Assembly: GCF_013372165.1 (NCBI RefSeq) | Contig: NZ_CP053828.1 | Span: 868,001 to 932,000, forward strand | DNA length: 64,000 nucleotides | Source: Campylobacter hyointestinalis subsp. lawsonii | Lineage (GTDB): Bacteria > Campylobacterota > Campylobacteria > Campylobacterales > Campylobacteraceae | Direction of reading: 5' to 3' | In this document: piece after piece, positions 8,406 through 17,768 of the stretch | Position numbering within the stretch: position 1 is the stretch's first letter | Layout: every line of letters starts with the position of its first letter | Notes under the pieces: generated by a model | Seen by the model: the letters and a program-made list of their open reading frames with translations, nothing else | The model's database searches: none | Told to the model about the DNA's origin: nothing | Translations under genes and position numbers: made by a program

Positions 8406-10937
8406 TTAGTCAAATATAGTAAATGGAAGCTGTAAGGTATTTTTTATGATATTATACGGCGTTTTGATAATATCTTTGATGATTTGTGTTTCAAATTTAG
8501 GTTCATCTAAAGTTCCTCTTACTTCTATGACAGTTGAGATAGTCTTATTATCTCCTAAAAATATATGACCTACTAATGGAATCTTGCCTATAATAGAACT
8601 TGCGTCTTTTAATAGCTTTAGCTCAAAATCTATATTTATATCTTTGCTGTCTAAATCTATACTTCCACGTCCTGCGATATCTGCGCTACTTCCTGTTAAA
8701 TTTAAAGCCTTTATATTTAGTCTGTTGTTATCGCGCTCTATGAACATCACGCCATCATTTACGGTAAATCCTTTGTCGTTAAAATCAGGAACTTTAAATA
8801 TCAAAAGCGATGGGACGGAATTTATAAAGCTTAGAAATTTTTGATAGAATTTATAGCTGCTTAAATATGTATTTTTTACCTTTATTTCGCTTTGAAAGGT
8901 ATCAAAATCCTTGCCGTATAGTTTTATAGTAAAATTACCCTCGTTAAATGAATTTAATCCTAAAAAGTCATTTGCAATCTCAGAGCTGAGATTTTGCCCA
9001 AATATTTTTAAATCACCATTTTTCTTTATCACTCTTATGTTTGAATCAAAGCTATTATTTCCATCAAATACCAACTCATTTTTAGTAATACTTCCGCTAA
9101 ATTTATCAAACGATATTGTGCGGTTTAAATCTTTTAAGTATAAAGCAGAATTTGTAGCAAAAAATTTGATATCTTTTTGCTCGTTTTGATTGCTCATATT
9201 TTTATCTACTATAAGAATTAGATCTTTAAAATACGCTTTTATCAAGCTACCCGAGATATCAAATTTCATAAGCTCACTTTTGCTAGTTACGTTTATATCT
9301 TTATTTAAATTTATGCTAAAATCATCATCTTTATAAGGCGTACCATCACGTTTTTGAAGTGGCATATCAAATTTAGTACCCGTAAGATTTATATTGAATT
9401 TAGAAAAATCATCTGTTTTGAGACTCAAATTTGCATCTTCAATACCCAGCTCTTGCATTATTTGAGAACTCTTTTTTAAATTTGCAAGGTTTGTTAAATT
9501 TATAGTTTTTTTGGTTATATTCATATTAAAGTTTAGCTCTGGCGATGAGAGTTTTACTTCATCATTAAAGTCCAAATTTACAGTGGCGTTTTGATCTTTG
9601 ATATTAAGCACCTTGCATTCATTTATACAGATATTTTTAAAATACGTACCAAATTTAGCGTTACTAGTATTTGTATCTATGGCTCCATATATGGTTGCTT
9701 CAAAGATATCATTTTTAAGATCTGAATTTTTTATATCTATGATATTATCTTTTAAATATATGAGCCCTTGTTTGCTATAAAACTTAGCCCCGCTTATATC
9801 GATGTTTGAATTTTCTACTTTAAATTCCCCATAACTATTTATAAAAAACGGATCAAAATTTATATCTAATGTTAAATTTGCATCCATTTTTCCACTATTT
9901 TGACTTAATGGAAAGTCTATCTCATAAGCTTTTAATATTTCGTGGATATCATAATCAAGCAAAGAATTTGTTTTTAAATTTAGCACTAAATGCGAGTTTT
10001 GAGTTAGGAGATTATATATATTTATGCTACTTCCATTTATAGATTTATCTTTAAATTTTGGGTTTGAAAGCGCAAAACTAAGAGTATCGTTTTTCAAAGT
10101 CACATCTACAAACTCAGCTACTGCTGGAGTTACGTTTTGATGAAATTTTATAATAGGATCTTTAGCTCTTGCTTTTGCATACATCTGTTTTGGATAATAC
10201 TCTAAGTTGTTTAAATTTATCTTTCCACCAAATTCATACAATACATACTCTTTTGCTATAATATATCCGTATATCCAGTTTTTTATCTCTTGGTTAAGAC
10301 CAGTTTTTATAGCTAAATTTTCTATAAAGTTTTTTAAGCTATCTGCTTTTGTATCAAAAACATAATAATCCAAAATATCGTTATTTAAATTTAAATACAG
10401 CCTTCCGTTTAGCTCATAAGAGGCAAAATTCCCCAAAAAGCTATATTTGTTTTCTGCTATATCTACTTTAAAATTTCCCCAAATAGTAAGGTTGTAATCT
10501 TTAAATTTGATCTCTTTCGCACTTACTATCAAAATCTTGTTTTTATTTTCTATGACTGTATTTATGGTAAGCCTTGGTGTATCGATATAAAATATATTGT
10601 CTTTGTATAATAATTTAATACTAAATTCGCCGTAAGTTAAATTTTCTATATTGATCTCTTTAAATAGTCTATTTAGCCAAATTATATTATCACTTATATC
10701 AAGTAGCTCTTTGTTGCTCTTTTTTTGATTTTTTTGTTTATGAATTTCTAAATTTTTTAAATTTACAATTAGTTTTTTATCTAATTTTATATATAATTTT
10801 TCGATATCAATTATATTTGAATGAAAATTGTCTATTTTTATTCCGTTGATTAAAGTTAGAAGTAAGGCAGATATTATAATGATAAAAAGTGCAAAAAAGA
10901 AGCGTATTTTTTTGATAATTTTTGAAATCGTGCTCAT
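8406..10937 (-). CDS. AsmA-like/DUF3971 inner-membrane-anchored protein
   Basis: A large (about 843 residues) protein with one N-terminal membrane anchor (about residues 12-30) followed by long beta-rich repeats and a C-terminal segment (SSADIAGRGSIDLDSKDINIDFELKL and onward to LVGHIFLGD) typical of AsmA-like proteins. These are thought to bridge the periplasm and help lipid transport to the outer membrane; that is family knowledge, not shown here. The start at 10937 (MSTISKIIKKIRF) has AGGA 8 nt upstream; an in-frame ATG at 10988 lacks such a site. The first 59 bp overlap the divergent mltG gene. Confidence 0.75.
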   Translation of the reverse strand: MSTISKIIKKIRFFFALFIIIISALLLTLINGIKIDNFHSNIIDIEKLYIKLDKKLIVNLKNLEIHKQKNQKKSNKELLDISDNIIWLNRLFKEINIENLTYGEFSIKLLYKDNIFYIDTPRLTINTVIENKNKILIVSAKEIKFKDYNLTIWGNFKVDIAENKYSFLGNFASYELNGRLYLNLNNDILDYYVFDTKADSLKNFIENLAIKTGLNQEIKNWIYGYIIAKEYVLYEFGGKINLNNLEYYPKQMYAKARAKDPIIKFHQNVTPAVAEFVDVTLKNDTLSFALSNPKFKDKSINGSSINIYNLLTQNSHLVLNLKTNSLLDYDIHEILKAYEIDFPLSQNSGKMDANLTLDINFDPFFINSYGEFKVENSNIDISGAKFYSKQGLIYLKDNIIDIKNSDLKNDIFEATIYGAIDTNTSNAKFGTYFKNICINECKVLNIKDQNATVNLDFNDEVKLSSPELNFNMNITKKTINLTNLANLKKSSQIMQELGIEDANLSLKTDDFSKFNINLTGTKFDMPLQKRDGTPYKDDDFSINLNKDINVTSKSELMKFDISGSLIKAYFKDLILIVDKNMSNQNEQKDIKFFATNSALYLKDLNRTISFDKFSGSITKNELVFDGNNSFDSNIRVIKKNGDLKIFGQNLSSEIANDFLGLNSFNEGNFTIKLYGKDFDTFQSEIKVKNTYLSSYKFYQKFLSFINSVPSLLIFKVPDFNDKGFTVNDGVMFIERDNNRLNIKALNLTGSSADIAGRGSIDLDSKDINIDFELKLLKDASSIIGKIPLVGHIFLGDNKTISTVIEVRGTLDEPKFETQIIKDIIKTPYNIIKNTLQLPFTIFD

Positions 10938-11829
10938 AATTTTCCTAAGTTTATTTGCAACGCTCGCAAGACCTATATATACTAGCAAGGTTGTATATCT
11001 TCCAAGTGGAAGCGTGGGGGAAATTATATCATATTTAACTCAGCGCAACTTTAATGTCAATAAATTTGACAAATATGTTTTAGTTTTTATGGGTTTTCCG
11101 CAGTCTGGTTGGATAGAGATCGGCTCTGAAAAATTAAGCAAATTTGACTTTTTATACAAGCTTACGACCGCAAAAGCTGCTATGCAAAACATTACACTGA
11201 TACCAGGAGAGACGACTAAGTATTTTTTAAAGCAGATCGCAGACGAACTAAATCTTAACTATAGTGTTCTTATAAAAGAGTATGAAGCGCAGTCTCCTAT
11301 AAAAGAGGGTTACCTTGTCCCTGAAACATATAAAGTGCCAAAAGGGATTAGTGAGAAACATTTGATATATTATATGGTAAATTTATCCACAAAATATCAT
11401 CGTCAAATCAGTCAAAAAATATTTGGTGAGTGGGATGAAAAAAAATGGTTTAACTTCTTAATTATAGCTTCAGTTATCCAAAAAGAGGCTGCTGATGCGA
11501 GCGAAATGCCTATCGTTTCATCAGTCATCTATAATAGGTTAAAAAAAGGTATGAAGCTTCAAATGGACGGAACTTTAAACTATGATTTATACTCACACGA
11601 TAAAGTTACTAGTGAGCGTATAAGGGAAGATAAAAGCAGATATAACACCTATCTTTATGAAGGACTTCCGCCTAGTCCTGTCTGTAATGTGAGTTTAGAT
11701 GCTATAAAGGCGGCTATTTTTCCTAAAAAAACAGATTTTTTATACTTTGTGCGTAACCCAAAAACGCTCAAACATACATTTAGCAAAAACTATGAAAGCC
11801 ATATAAGAGAGATAAATAAAACAAAATGA
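10879..11829 (+). CDS. mltG: Endolytic murein transglycosylase MltG
   Basis: MltG cleaves nascent peptidoglycan strands at the inner membrane and sets glycan chain length. The chosen ATG at 10879 gives 316 residues with a positively charged N-terminus and one membrane helix (about 9-30). The YceG-fold C-terminal part shows IIASVIQKEA with the catalytic Glu, SSVIYNRL, LQMDGTLNYDL and GLPPSPVCNVSLDAI. Its 5' end overlaps the divergent AsmA-like gene by 59 bp, so each promoter lies in the other gene. It overlaps the next gene by 4 bp (ATGA). Confidence 0.93.
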   Translation: MIKSAKKKRIFLIIFEIVLIIFLSLFATLARPIYTSKVVYLPSGSVGEIISYLTQRNFNVNKFDKYVLVFMGFPQSGWIEIGSEKLSKFDFLYKLTTAKAAMQNITLIPGETTKYFLKQIADELNLNYSVLIKEYEAQSPIKEGYLVPETYKVPKGISEKHLIYYMVNLSTKYHRQISQKIFGEWDEKKWFNFLIIASVIQKEAADASEMPIVSSVIYNRLKKGMKLQMDGTLNYDLYSHDKVTSERIREDKSRYNTYLYEGLPPSPVCNVSLDAIKAAIFPKKTDFLYFVRNPKTLKHTFSKNYESHIREINKTK

Positions 11830-12410
11830 TAGCAAAAACTCACGTTAGTTTCGCTCTTTGCTTAGCTTTAGCACCTATTAGTTTAGCTAGTTTTGCACTA
11901 GATTTTGAGATAGATAGGGAACTTCTTGGGATTTTTATGGCTAGCGTTTTTTTAGGTTCATTATTTCCTGATATAGATGAGCCAAACTCAAAAATAGGTC
12001 GTAAATTTACTGGAGTATCAAATTTGATAAAAGCTGTGTTTGGACACAGAGGCGTTACACATTTTTTTATAATTCCTATTATTTTTACTATAGTTTTTCT
12101 ACTATTTTTACCTAAAAATTTAAATTTAGTAGTCGCTGGTGCTGGATTTATAATAGGATATTTTTTACATATTTTAGGAGACGCGCTGACAAAAAGCGGT
12201 ATAAAAGATGCGTTTTATCCATTTTTTAAAGGAAAAGTTTTTGCTTTGTTGCCTGTGAAATTTAGATTTTATACAAATTCAGCTTTTGAAAGAACTCTGC
12301 TTTTGCCGACTTTAGTCTTTATAGTATCTATGGAGATTTACGCTATTTTTGGTGATAAAATTCCACTTGATAAGCTTATAAATGAATTTCAAATATTAAG
12401 TATTTTTTAA
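11826..12410 (+). CDS. YdjM-family (DUF457) metal-dependent membrane hydrolase
   Basis: A 194-residue protein with about four hydrophobic segments and the family's conserved polar motifs: an early His (KTHVSFA), FPDIDEPNSKIG, GHRGVTH and HILGDALTKSG. These resemble the metal-binding set of the LexA-regulated YdjM group; the substrate is unknown. The ATG overlaps the mltG stop by 4 bp, so the two are coupled. An AT-rich 66-bp gap separates it from argG. Confidence 0.75.
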   Translation: MIAKTHVSFALCLALAPISLASFALDFEIDRELLGIFMASVFLGSLFPDIDEPNSKIGRKFTGVSNLIKAVFGHRGVTHFFIIPIIFTIVFLLFLPKNLNLVVAGAGFIIGYFLHILGDALTKSGIKDAFYPFFKGKVFALLPVKFRFYTNSAFERTLLLPTLVFIVSMEIYAIFGDKIPLDKLINEFQILSIF

Positions 12411-12441
12411 TTTTTTTATTTCGCCTTTATAAATTTTTAGC

Positions 12442-12447
12442 TACAAT
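12442..12447 (+). promoter_or_regulatory. -10 element of the argG promoter
   Basis: TACAAT lies 29 nt before the argG ATG, and the gap upstream is too AT-rich to pick a -35 box, which is usual for Campylobacter sigma-70 promoters. No arginine operator was recognised. Confidence 0.45.
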
Positions 12448-12476
12448 TTTTAGAAATTTTACACAAAGGTCAGCAG

Positions 12477-13700
12477 ATGCAAAAGAAAGATGTTAAAAAA
12501 GTTGTTTTAGCTTATAGCGGCGGACTTGATACAAGTATCATTTTAAAATGGCTACAAGATGAGTATAAATGTGAAGTTGTGACTTTCACAGCCGATATCG
12601 GTCAAGGCGAAGAGGTAGAGCCAGCTCGCAAAAAAGCTATAAGTTTAGGTATAAAACCTGAAAATATCTTTATAGAGGATTTACGTGAAGAGTTTGTAAG
12701 AGACTTCGTATTTCCTATGTTTAGAGCAAATGCCTTGTATGAGGGCGAGTATCTTTTAGGCACATCTATCGCTCGTCCACTTATCGCAAAACGTCTTGTT
12801 GAGATAGCTGCTAAAACAAAAGCAGATTGTGTAAGTCACGGTGCTACTGGCAAGGGAAATGATCAAGTTCGTTTTGAGATAGGAGCTTACGCCCTAAATC
12901 CAAATATCAAAGTTATCGCTCCTTGGAGAGAGTGGGATCTAAATAGCCGTGAAAAACTTCTAGCGTATGCAGAGAAAAATGGCATTGATATAAGCAAGAA
13001 AAAAGGTAAATCTCCATACTCTATGGACGCAAATTTACTTCATATATCTTATGAAGGACTTGTTTTAGAAGATCCAAATCACGCTCCCGAAGAAGATATG
13101 TGGAGATGGAGTGTCAGTCCAAAAAATGCTCCTGACACAAGCGAAATCATCGAAATAGAGTATAAAAACGGAGATCCTATTGCGATAAATGGTAAAACTA
13201 TGAAGCCTTATGAAATTTTAACAGAGCTAAACAGACTTGGCGCAAAACACGGGATAGGACGTATTGATATCGTAGAAAATCGCTATGTAGGTATGAAAAG
13301 TAGGGGTTGTTATGAAACCCCAGGAGGCACTATAATGCTAAAAGCTCATAGAGCCATAGAGAGCATTACTATGGATAGAGAAGCAGCGCATCTAAAAGAC
13401 GAACTTATGCCAAAATATGCTAGTTTGGTATATAACGGATACTGGTTTTCGCCTGAGCGTAAAATGCTTCAAGCTGCGATAGATGAGAGTCAAAAGAACG
13501 TAAATGGCAGTGTTAGGGTTGAGCTTTATAAGGGCAATGTTATAGTAATAGGCAGGGATAGTAAGACCGATAATCTATTTAACGAAGCCTACTGCACGTT
13601 TGAAGAAGATAGCGTTTATGACCAAAAAGACGCGAATGGATTTATAAAACTTAACGCTTTACGCTTTATAATCGCTGGAAAAAATGGACGTAAATTTTAG
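12477..13700 (+). CDS. argG: Argininosuccinate synthase
   Basis: ArgG joins citrulline and aspartate with ATP, the penultimate step of arginine synthesis. The 407 residues start with the N-type ATP pyrophosphatase motif [10 protein letters not shown] (14-23) and contain [22 protein letters not shown] and the tail motif [13 protein letters not shown]. Full family length. It has its own -10 element and is followed by a hairpin terminator, so it is probably monocistronic. speA, which consumes arginine, is elsewhere in this window. Confidence 0.97.
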   Translation: MQKKDVKKVVLAYSGGLDTSIILKWLQDEYKCEVVTFTADIGQGEEVEPARKKAISLGIKPENIFIEDLREEFVRDFVFPMFRANALYEGEYLLGTSIARPLIAKRLVEIAAKTKADCVSHGATGKGNDQVRFEIGAYALNPNIKVIAPWREWDLNSREKLLAYAEKNGIDISKKKGKSPYSMDANLLHISYEGLVLEDPNHAPEEDMWRWSVSPKNAPDTSEIIEIEYKNGDPIAINGKTMKPYEILTELNRLGAKHGIGRIDIVENRYVGMKSRGCYETPGGTIMLKAHRAIESITMDREAAHLKDELMPKYASLVYNGYWFSPERKMLQAAIDESQKNVNGSVRVELYKGNVIVIGRDSKTDNLFNEAYCTFEEDSVYDQKDANGFIKLNALRFIIAGKNGRKF

Positions 13701-13778
13701 CAAAAAGCAAATAATCAAGAATGGTTATTTACCTATTAAATTTGTATTAAAATTTAAAAACGTTTTATAAAGTTTAAA

Positions 13779-13806
13779 TAAAAATAGTCTAAATAGGCTA
13801 TTTTTA
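13779..13806 (+). terminator. Hairpin terminator downstream of argG
   Basis: Two 13-nt arms (13779-13791 and 13794-13806) pair with a single T:G wobble around the centre, and the 3' arm carries a run of T. It lies 78 nt after argG and before xerH. Confidence 0.65.
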
Positions 13807-13871
13807 TCTTAAATTTGAAATAAATTTAAATGAGTTTTTAGCATAAATTTTGGAGTAAATTTTAGTAAATT

Positions 13872-14936
13872 ATGAAATACAAATTAGATTGTAAAGAGAG
13901 TTTTGAAAGCTCATTTTTGTTTTGGCTGACTCGTTTTGTCAAGTATAAGCTAAACTCACTCTCAAACAAAGAACTTCAAGATGGCTCCGCTCTTGCTTCG
14001 GTAAATTTTGCACTTACAAAAGGTGTAAAAAACATAGATGAACTTGATGGTCTAGCAAAAAAGGCTAGAAATGCAGGGCTTACTGGTATAAATACTTATT
14101 TTAATCCATTAAAAAAGATTTATGAAGTACTTAAATTTTATGAATTAACAAGCCTAACTTTGATAGATGAAGAGCTCATAAGCGAAGTTTTAGCAAGTAC
14201 TACTGGAAATCTTAGCGACGCTACAAAGAAAAACTACCGTATCGCCGTGATAAATTTTTTTGAGTTTATAGAAAAACAAAATGAAGAAGATGGTAAAGCT
14301 CATCTTTTTAATATCGAGCTTAAAAATTGGGGCGGAATCACAGGAAACAAAGGGCAAAAACTGCCTGAGTTTATGAGCGAAGATGAAGTAAAAGAGTTTT
14401 TAAAAGCCATAGATGAAGCTGATTTTAAGCAAAATGGAAACAGAAATAAACTTATCATAAAACTTATTATTTTTACAGGAATTCGTGTAAGTGAAGCTCT
14501 AAATTTAAAAAGAAAAGATCTTAGTGAAGATGGAGATCTATTTATCATAAGAATACGTGGCAAAGGAAATAAATACCGCGTAGTTATGATAAAAAGGCAT
14601 CTCATAGAAGAGCATCTTCAAAATATAGCTATAAATTACATAAATCAAGACGGATATCTTTTTGTAAATAAAAAAGGCACCAAACTCACACAAGCTTATA
14701 TAAGTCGTATAGTCGAGCAGATACTTTTTAAAGCAGGAATCCGCAAAGAAAAAAACGGCGCTCATATGCTTCGCCACACGTTTGCTACTATGCTCTACAA
14801 AAAACAAAAAGATCTTGTTTTAGTTCAAGAAGCTCTTGGTCACGCTAGCTTAAATACTTCTAGGATATATACTCACTTTGATAGCGATAAACTCAAGCTT
14901 GCTGCTAAAGTAGCCGAAGATCTAAATGAACTCTGA
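13872..14936 (+). CDS. xerH: Tyrosine recombinase XerH
   Basis: A 354-residue tyrosine recombinase, longer than XerC/XerD (about 300) and matching the single-enzyme XerH of Campylobacter and Helicobacter that resolves chromosome dimers at difH. An N-terminal SAM-like DNA-binding domain is followed by the catalytic core: FTGIRVSEALNL (Arg), GKGNKYRVV (Lys), HMLRHTFATML (His-x-x-Arg), EALGHASLNTSRIYTH (His and nucleophile Tyr). No phage or island genes adjoin it, supporting a housekeeping role. A 9-bp hairpin starts within its last codons and probably terminates the transcript. Confidence 0.9.
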   Translation: MKYKLDCKESFESSFLFWLTRFVKYKLNSLSNKELQDGSALASVNFALTKGVKNIDELDGLAKKARNAGLTGINTYFNPLKKIYEVLKFYELTSLTLIDEELISEVLASTTGNLSDATKKNYRIAVINFFEFIEKQNEEDGKAHLFNIELKNWGGITGNKGQKLPEFMSEDEVKEFLKAIDEADFKQNGNRNKLIIKLIIFTGIRVSEALNLKRKDLSEDGDLFIIRIRGKGNKYRVVMIKRHLIEEHLQNIAINYINQDGYLFVNKKGTKLTQAYISRIVEQILFKAGIRKEKNGAHMLRHTFATMLYKKQKDLVLVQEALGHASLNTSRIYTHFDSDKLKLAAKVAEDLNEL

Positions 14937-14963
14937 TTTATTCATTTTAAAGCCAAATCAGAG
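14931..14963 (+). terminator. Hairpin spanning the xerH stop codon
   Basis: CTCTGATTT (14931-14939) pairs perfectly with AAATCAGAG (14955-14963) across a 15-nt loop. The left arm contains the xerH TGA. It directly precedes a TATAAT box for ftsW, so it separates the two transcription units. Confidence 0.6.
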
Positions 14964-14969
14964 TATAAT
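14964..14969 (+). promoter_or_regulatory. -10 element of the ftsW-murG promoter
   Basis: A consensus TATAAT preceded by GAG lies 28 nt before the TTG start of ftsW, immediately after the xerH hairpin. Confidence 0.6.
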
Positions 14970-14997
14970 TTACCCCTAAATTTAAATAAGGACAAAT

Positions 14998-16182
14998 TTG
15001 TTCGCCGATACAAAATTATTTTATGCTATCAGTGCTCTAATCGCAATCGGGATCGTATTTTCGCTTTCTTTATCTGCATTTACGGTTTTATATTTAGATT
15101 ATGCGAGTTACCACTTTTTTATAAGGCAACTAATAGTTGGAATGTTGGGAATTTTTATCATTTGGTTTATATCAAGACTAAATCCAAATAGAATCATACT
15201 TGGAAATTTAAGTACTTTTGAAGTCATAGGGTTTTTTATATTTTTTAGCTCATTTTTGCTTATGATTATTATGCAGTTTTTACCCGCTTCTTTAGTCCCT
15301 GTAACAGGTGGAGCAAAGAGATGGATAAGGCTTGGGGGCATATCTTTATCTCCGGTTGAGTTTTTCAAGATAGGCTTTGTATTTTTTCTAGCTTGGAGTT
15401 TTACTAGAAAAATAGATAACAATAAAAAACGTCTTAAAGATGAGTTTAAGATACTTTTTCCGTATTTTATACTTTTTGGTATGGCTGTATTTTTGATAGC
15501 TATATTACAAAAAGATCTAGGACAAGTCGTCGTTTTAACTCTAGTTTTGATGATACTAGCCACGTTTGCTGGGACTAGCAAAAAGTTTTTTGGAACTATA
15601 GGCGTAGTTGGTATCATACTTGTAGTTCTTGCTATCATATCTCAACCTCACAGAATCAGGCGTTTTCAGTCATGGTGGGTGACAAATCAAGACTTTATAC
15701 TATCTATTTTGCCTAGTAATATTGCTGAGTTTATGCGGATAAGTGACGCTGAAGAGCCTTATCAGATAACCCACTCTTTAAATGCCATATATCATGGTGG
15801 TTTTTTTGGTGTTGGACTTGGAAATGGTACGTTTAAACTCGGTTTTTTGAGTGAAGTGCATACAGACTTTGTTTTAGCAGGTATCGCAGAAGAGATAGGC
15901 TTTGTGGGAATTTTAGCTATAACTTATCTTATGATTTATATCATTTATAGGATATTTAAAGTTTCATCAAGAAGCAAAAATAAAGTTTATCATCTATTTG
16001 CTCTTGGTATTGGCTCTATCATCACACTAGCGTTTTTGATGAACGCTTATGGTATTACTTCTATCACGCCTATAAAAGGTATTGCGGTACCATTTCTGAG
16101 CTATGGAGGAAGTTCTGTTTTAGCACTATGCGTTGGTATAGGAATGGTTTTAATGATCAGTAAAAAGGCGGATTTATCATGA
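14998..16182 (+). CDS. ftsW: Peptidoglycan polymerase FtsW (SEDS family)
   Basis: FtsW polymerises lipid II into septal peptidoglycan together with a class B penicillin-binding protein. The 394 residues are strongly hydrophobic with about ten membrane helices and the SEDS signatures TGGAKRWIRLGGISLSPVEF, LQKDLGQ, GVGLGNG, HTDFVLAGIAEEIG and PFLSYGGSS. RodA is the alternative, but coupling to murG favours FtsW. The start is TTG with AAGGA 6 nt upstream. The murG ATG overlaps its stop by 4 bp. Confidence 0.88.
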   Translation: MFADTKLFYAISALIAIGIVFSLSLSAFTVLYLDYASYHFFIRQLIVGMLGIFIIWFISRLNPNRIILGNLSTFEVIGFFIFFSSFLLMIIMQFLPASLVPVTGGAKRWIRLGGISLSPVEFFKIGFVFFLAWSFTRKIDNNKKRLKDEFKILFPYFILFGMAVFLIAILQKDLGQVVVLTLVLMILATFAGTSKKFFGTIGVVGIILVVLAIISQPHRIRRFQSWWVTNQDFILSILPSNIAEFMRISDAEEPYQITHSLNAIYHGGFFGVGLGNGTFKLGFLSEVHTDFVLAGIAEEIGFVGILAITYLMIYIIYRIFKVSSRSKNKVYHLFALGIGSIITLAFLMNAYGITSITPIKGIAVPFLSYGGSSVLALCVGIGMVLMISKKADLS

Positions 16183-17186
16183 TAGCGATCACAGGTGGGG
16201 GCACGGGCGGTCATCTAGCCATAGCAAAGACTTTGGCTATAGAGCTACAAAATAGGGGTTTTCAAATAGTATTTATAGGCTCATCAAGAGGTCAAGATAA
16301 GATGTGGTTTGAAAACGACAATACTTTTAAATTTAAGTACTTTTTATCAAGTAGTGGCGTAGTAAATAAAAAAGGCATAAGCAAGCTAGCTAGCTTACTA
16401 AATATACTAAAATTATCGATAAAATGCGGTCAAATTTTTAAAAAACATAATATAAATTTGGTGATTAGTGTTGGTGGATACAGCTCTGCTCCTGCTTCAT
16501 TTGCGGCTATATTTTTTAGAAAAAAGTTGTTTATACATGAGCAAAATGCTATTTGCGGAAGGCTAAATCAAATTTTAAAGCCTTTTTGTGCAAAATTTTT
16601 TAGTTCGTATGGAAATAATCCTTATGATTATCCGGTGGATAAGAAATTTTTTGCTGTTTCTAGGGTAAGAAATGATTTAAAAACGGTAATTTTTTTAGGC
16701 GGTTCTGGGGGAGCTAGTTTTATAAATTCACTGGCTTTAAGTTTGGCGCCGAGACTAGATCAAAAAAATATCAACATTATCCATCAATGCGGAGAAAAAG
16801 ATTTTGATAGTCTGCAAAAATCTTATGAAAATTTAGGTATCAAAGTGGAGCTTTTTAAATTTAGTCCAAATATTGAGCACTTTATGTCTAAAGCAGATAT
16901 TTGCGTAAGTAGGGCAGGGGCAAGTACTCTTTGGGAATTAGTAGCCAACGCACTTCCTAGCATTTTTATACCCTTTCCATACGCTGCTAAAAATCATCAG
17001 TTTTTTAACGCTAAGTTTTTGCAAGATAAAAAGCTAGCTACTATTTGCGAACAAAAAGATGCAAGTAGCGAACATATACTTAATATCATATTAAAAATGG
17101 ATATAAATCGGATTTCGCTTCACCTTAAAGATATGATTTGTCAAAATGGCGCTAAAAAAATCATAGACGAAATTCTAAGTGATTAA
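16179..17186 (+). CDS. murG: UDP-GlcNAc:undecaprenyl-PP-MurNAc-pentapeptide GlcNAc transferase MurG
   Basis: MurG makes lipid II from lipid I at the cytoplasmic face of the membrane. The 335-residue GT28 protein begins with GGGTGGHLAIA (the lipid-binding G-loop), has the second G-loop FLGGSGGASFIN, and in the C-terminal half the donor-binding region SRAGASTLWEL and FPYAAKNHQFFNA. The ATGA overlap couples it to ftsW, a dcw-type pairing. It is the last intact housekeeping gene before the decayed island. Confidence 0.96.
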   Translation: MIAITGGGTGGHLAIAKTLAIELQNRGFQIVFIGSSRGQDKMWFENDNTFKFKYFLSSSGVVNKKGISKLASLLNILKLSIKCGQIFKKHNINLVISVGGYSSAPASFAAIFFRKKLFIHEQNAICGRLNQILKPFCAKFFSSYGNNPYDYPVDKKFFAVSRVRNDLKTVIFLGGSGGASFINSLALSLAPRLDQKNINIIHQCGEKDFDSLQKSYENLGIKVELFKFSPNIEHFMSKADICVSRAGASTLWELVANALPSIFIPFPYAAKNHQFFNAKFLQDKKLATICEQKDASSEHILNIILKMDINRISLHLKDMICQNGAKKIIDEILSD

Positions 17187-17239
17187 TTTTATTTGGGTCA
17201 AGCAAATCAAAAGCATAATAAAATTAGCTTTTGGTTGCT

Positions 17240-17627
17240 ATGACAAAGATGAAAAATAAATACATAAAAAATTCAAAAATTTCACAAACCAAATTTAGAG
17301 AAATTTTGAACTATTTTTGCAAAGATTTAGAGATAAATAAAATCTCTAAATTTAGCTAAATTTCAAGGCAAAGCTTATCAAAATTTTCAAATAAATTTAT
17401 ATTTTAATGGCAAATGAGTGTGAAAAAATAAGCAAATTTAGCACAGAAATAGATGAGAGCTATTTTAAAGCTGTAGTAAAAGATGTCGTGGTGCAAATGG
17501 TAAAACACCTGTGTTTGGCTTACTCAAACGCAGTAATAAGAACTCCAATAATATTGATAACCAAAGCTTCAAAAGTTCCATCATTTTTACAGATAGAAAT
17601 ATTATCATTAATATAAATTTACTCTGA
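17240..17627 (+). pseudogene. Remnant of an IS1595-type (ISXO2-like) transposase
   Basis: Three pieces in different frames look like one family. 17240-17359 encodes a 39-residue N-terminus with SKISQTKFREILNYFC. From 17407 another frame gives CEKISKFSTEIDESYF, the first catalytic-Asp region of ISXO2-like DDE transposases. From about 17487 a third frame gives RGANGKTPVFGLLKR, the next conserved block. The sequence then decays to a TGA at 17625-17627, and the rest of the catalytic domain is missing. Frame changes and an internal deletion make it non-functional. Terminal inverted repeats could not be defined. Family assignment is from remembered conserved blocks. Confidence 0.7.
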
Positions 17628-17768
17628 CTGCGTTTTTTTGAAATTTTGATTAAAAACTAAAATTAGATATAATCAGCATTAAATATTCTAGACAACAGAA
17701 AAGCTAAATTTATACAATATAATATAATTTTCCATTTAAATATAAAATTATATTGATTTTATTGTTTT

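Noticed and set aside
11379-11390. TTATCCACA-like DnaA box in mltG suggesting an origin
   Set aside because: A single copy inside a coding region with no other boxes or dnaA/dnaN nearby.
15108-15638. 176-codon open frame on the minus strand inside ftsW
   Set aside because: Antisense shadow of a conserved membrane protein; Lys/Asn/Ile-rich with no recognisable domain.
14998-16182. RodA instead of FtsW
   Set aside because: The SEDS motifs alone do not separate them, but the 4-bp overlap with murG favours FtsW.
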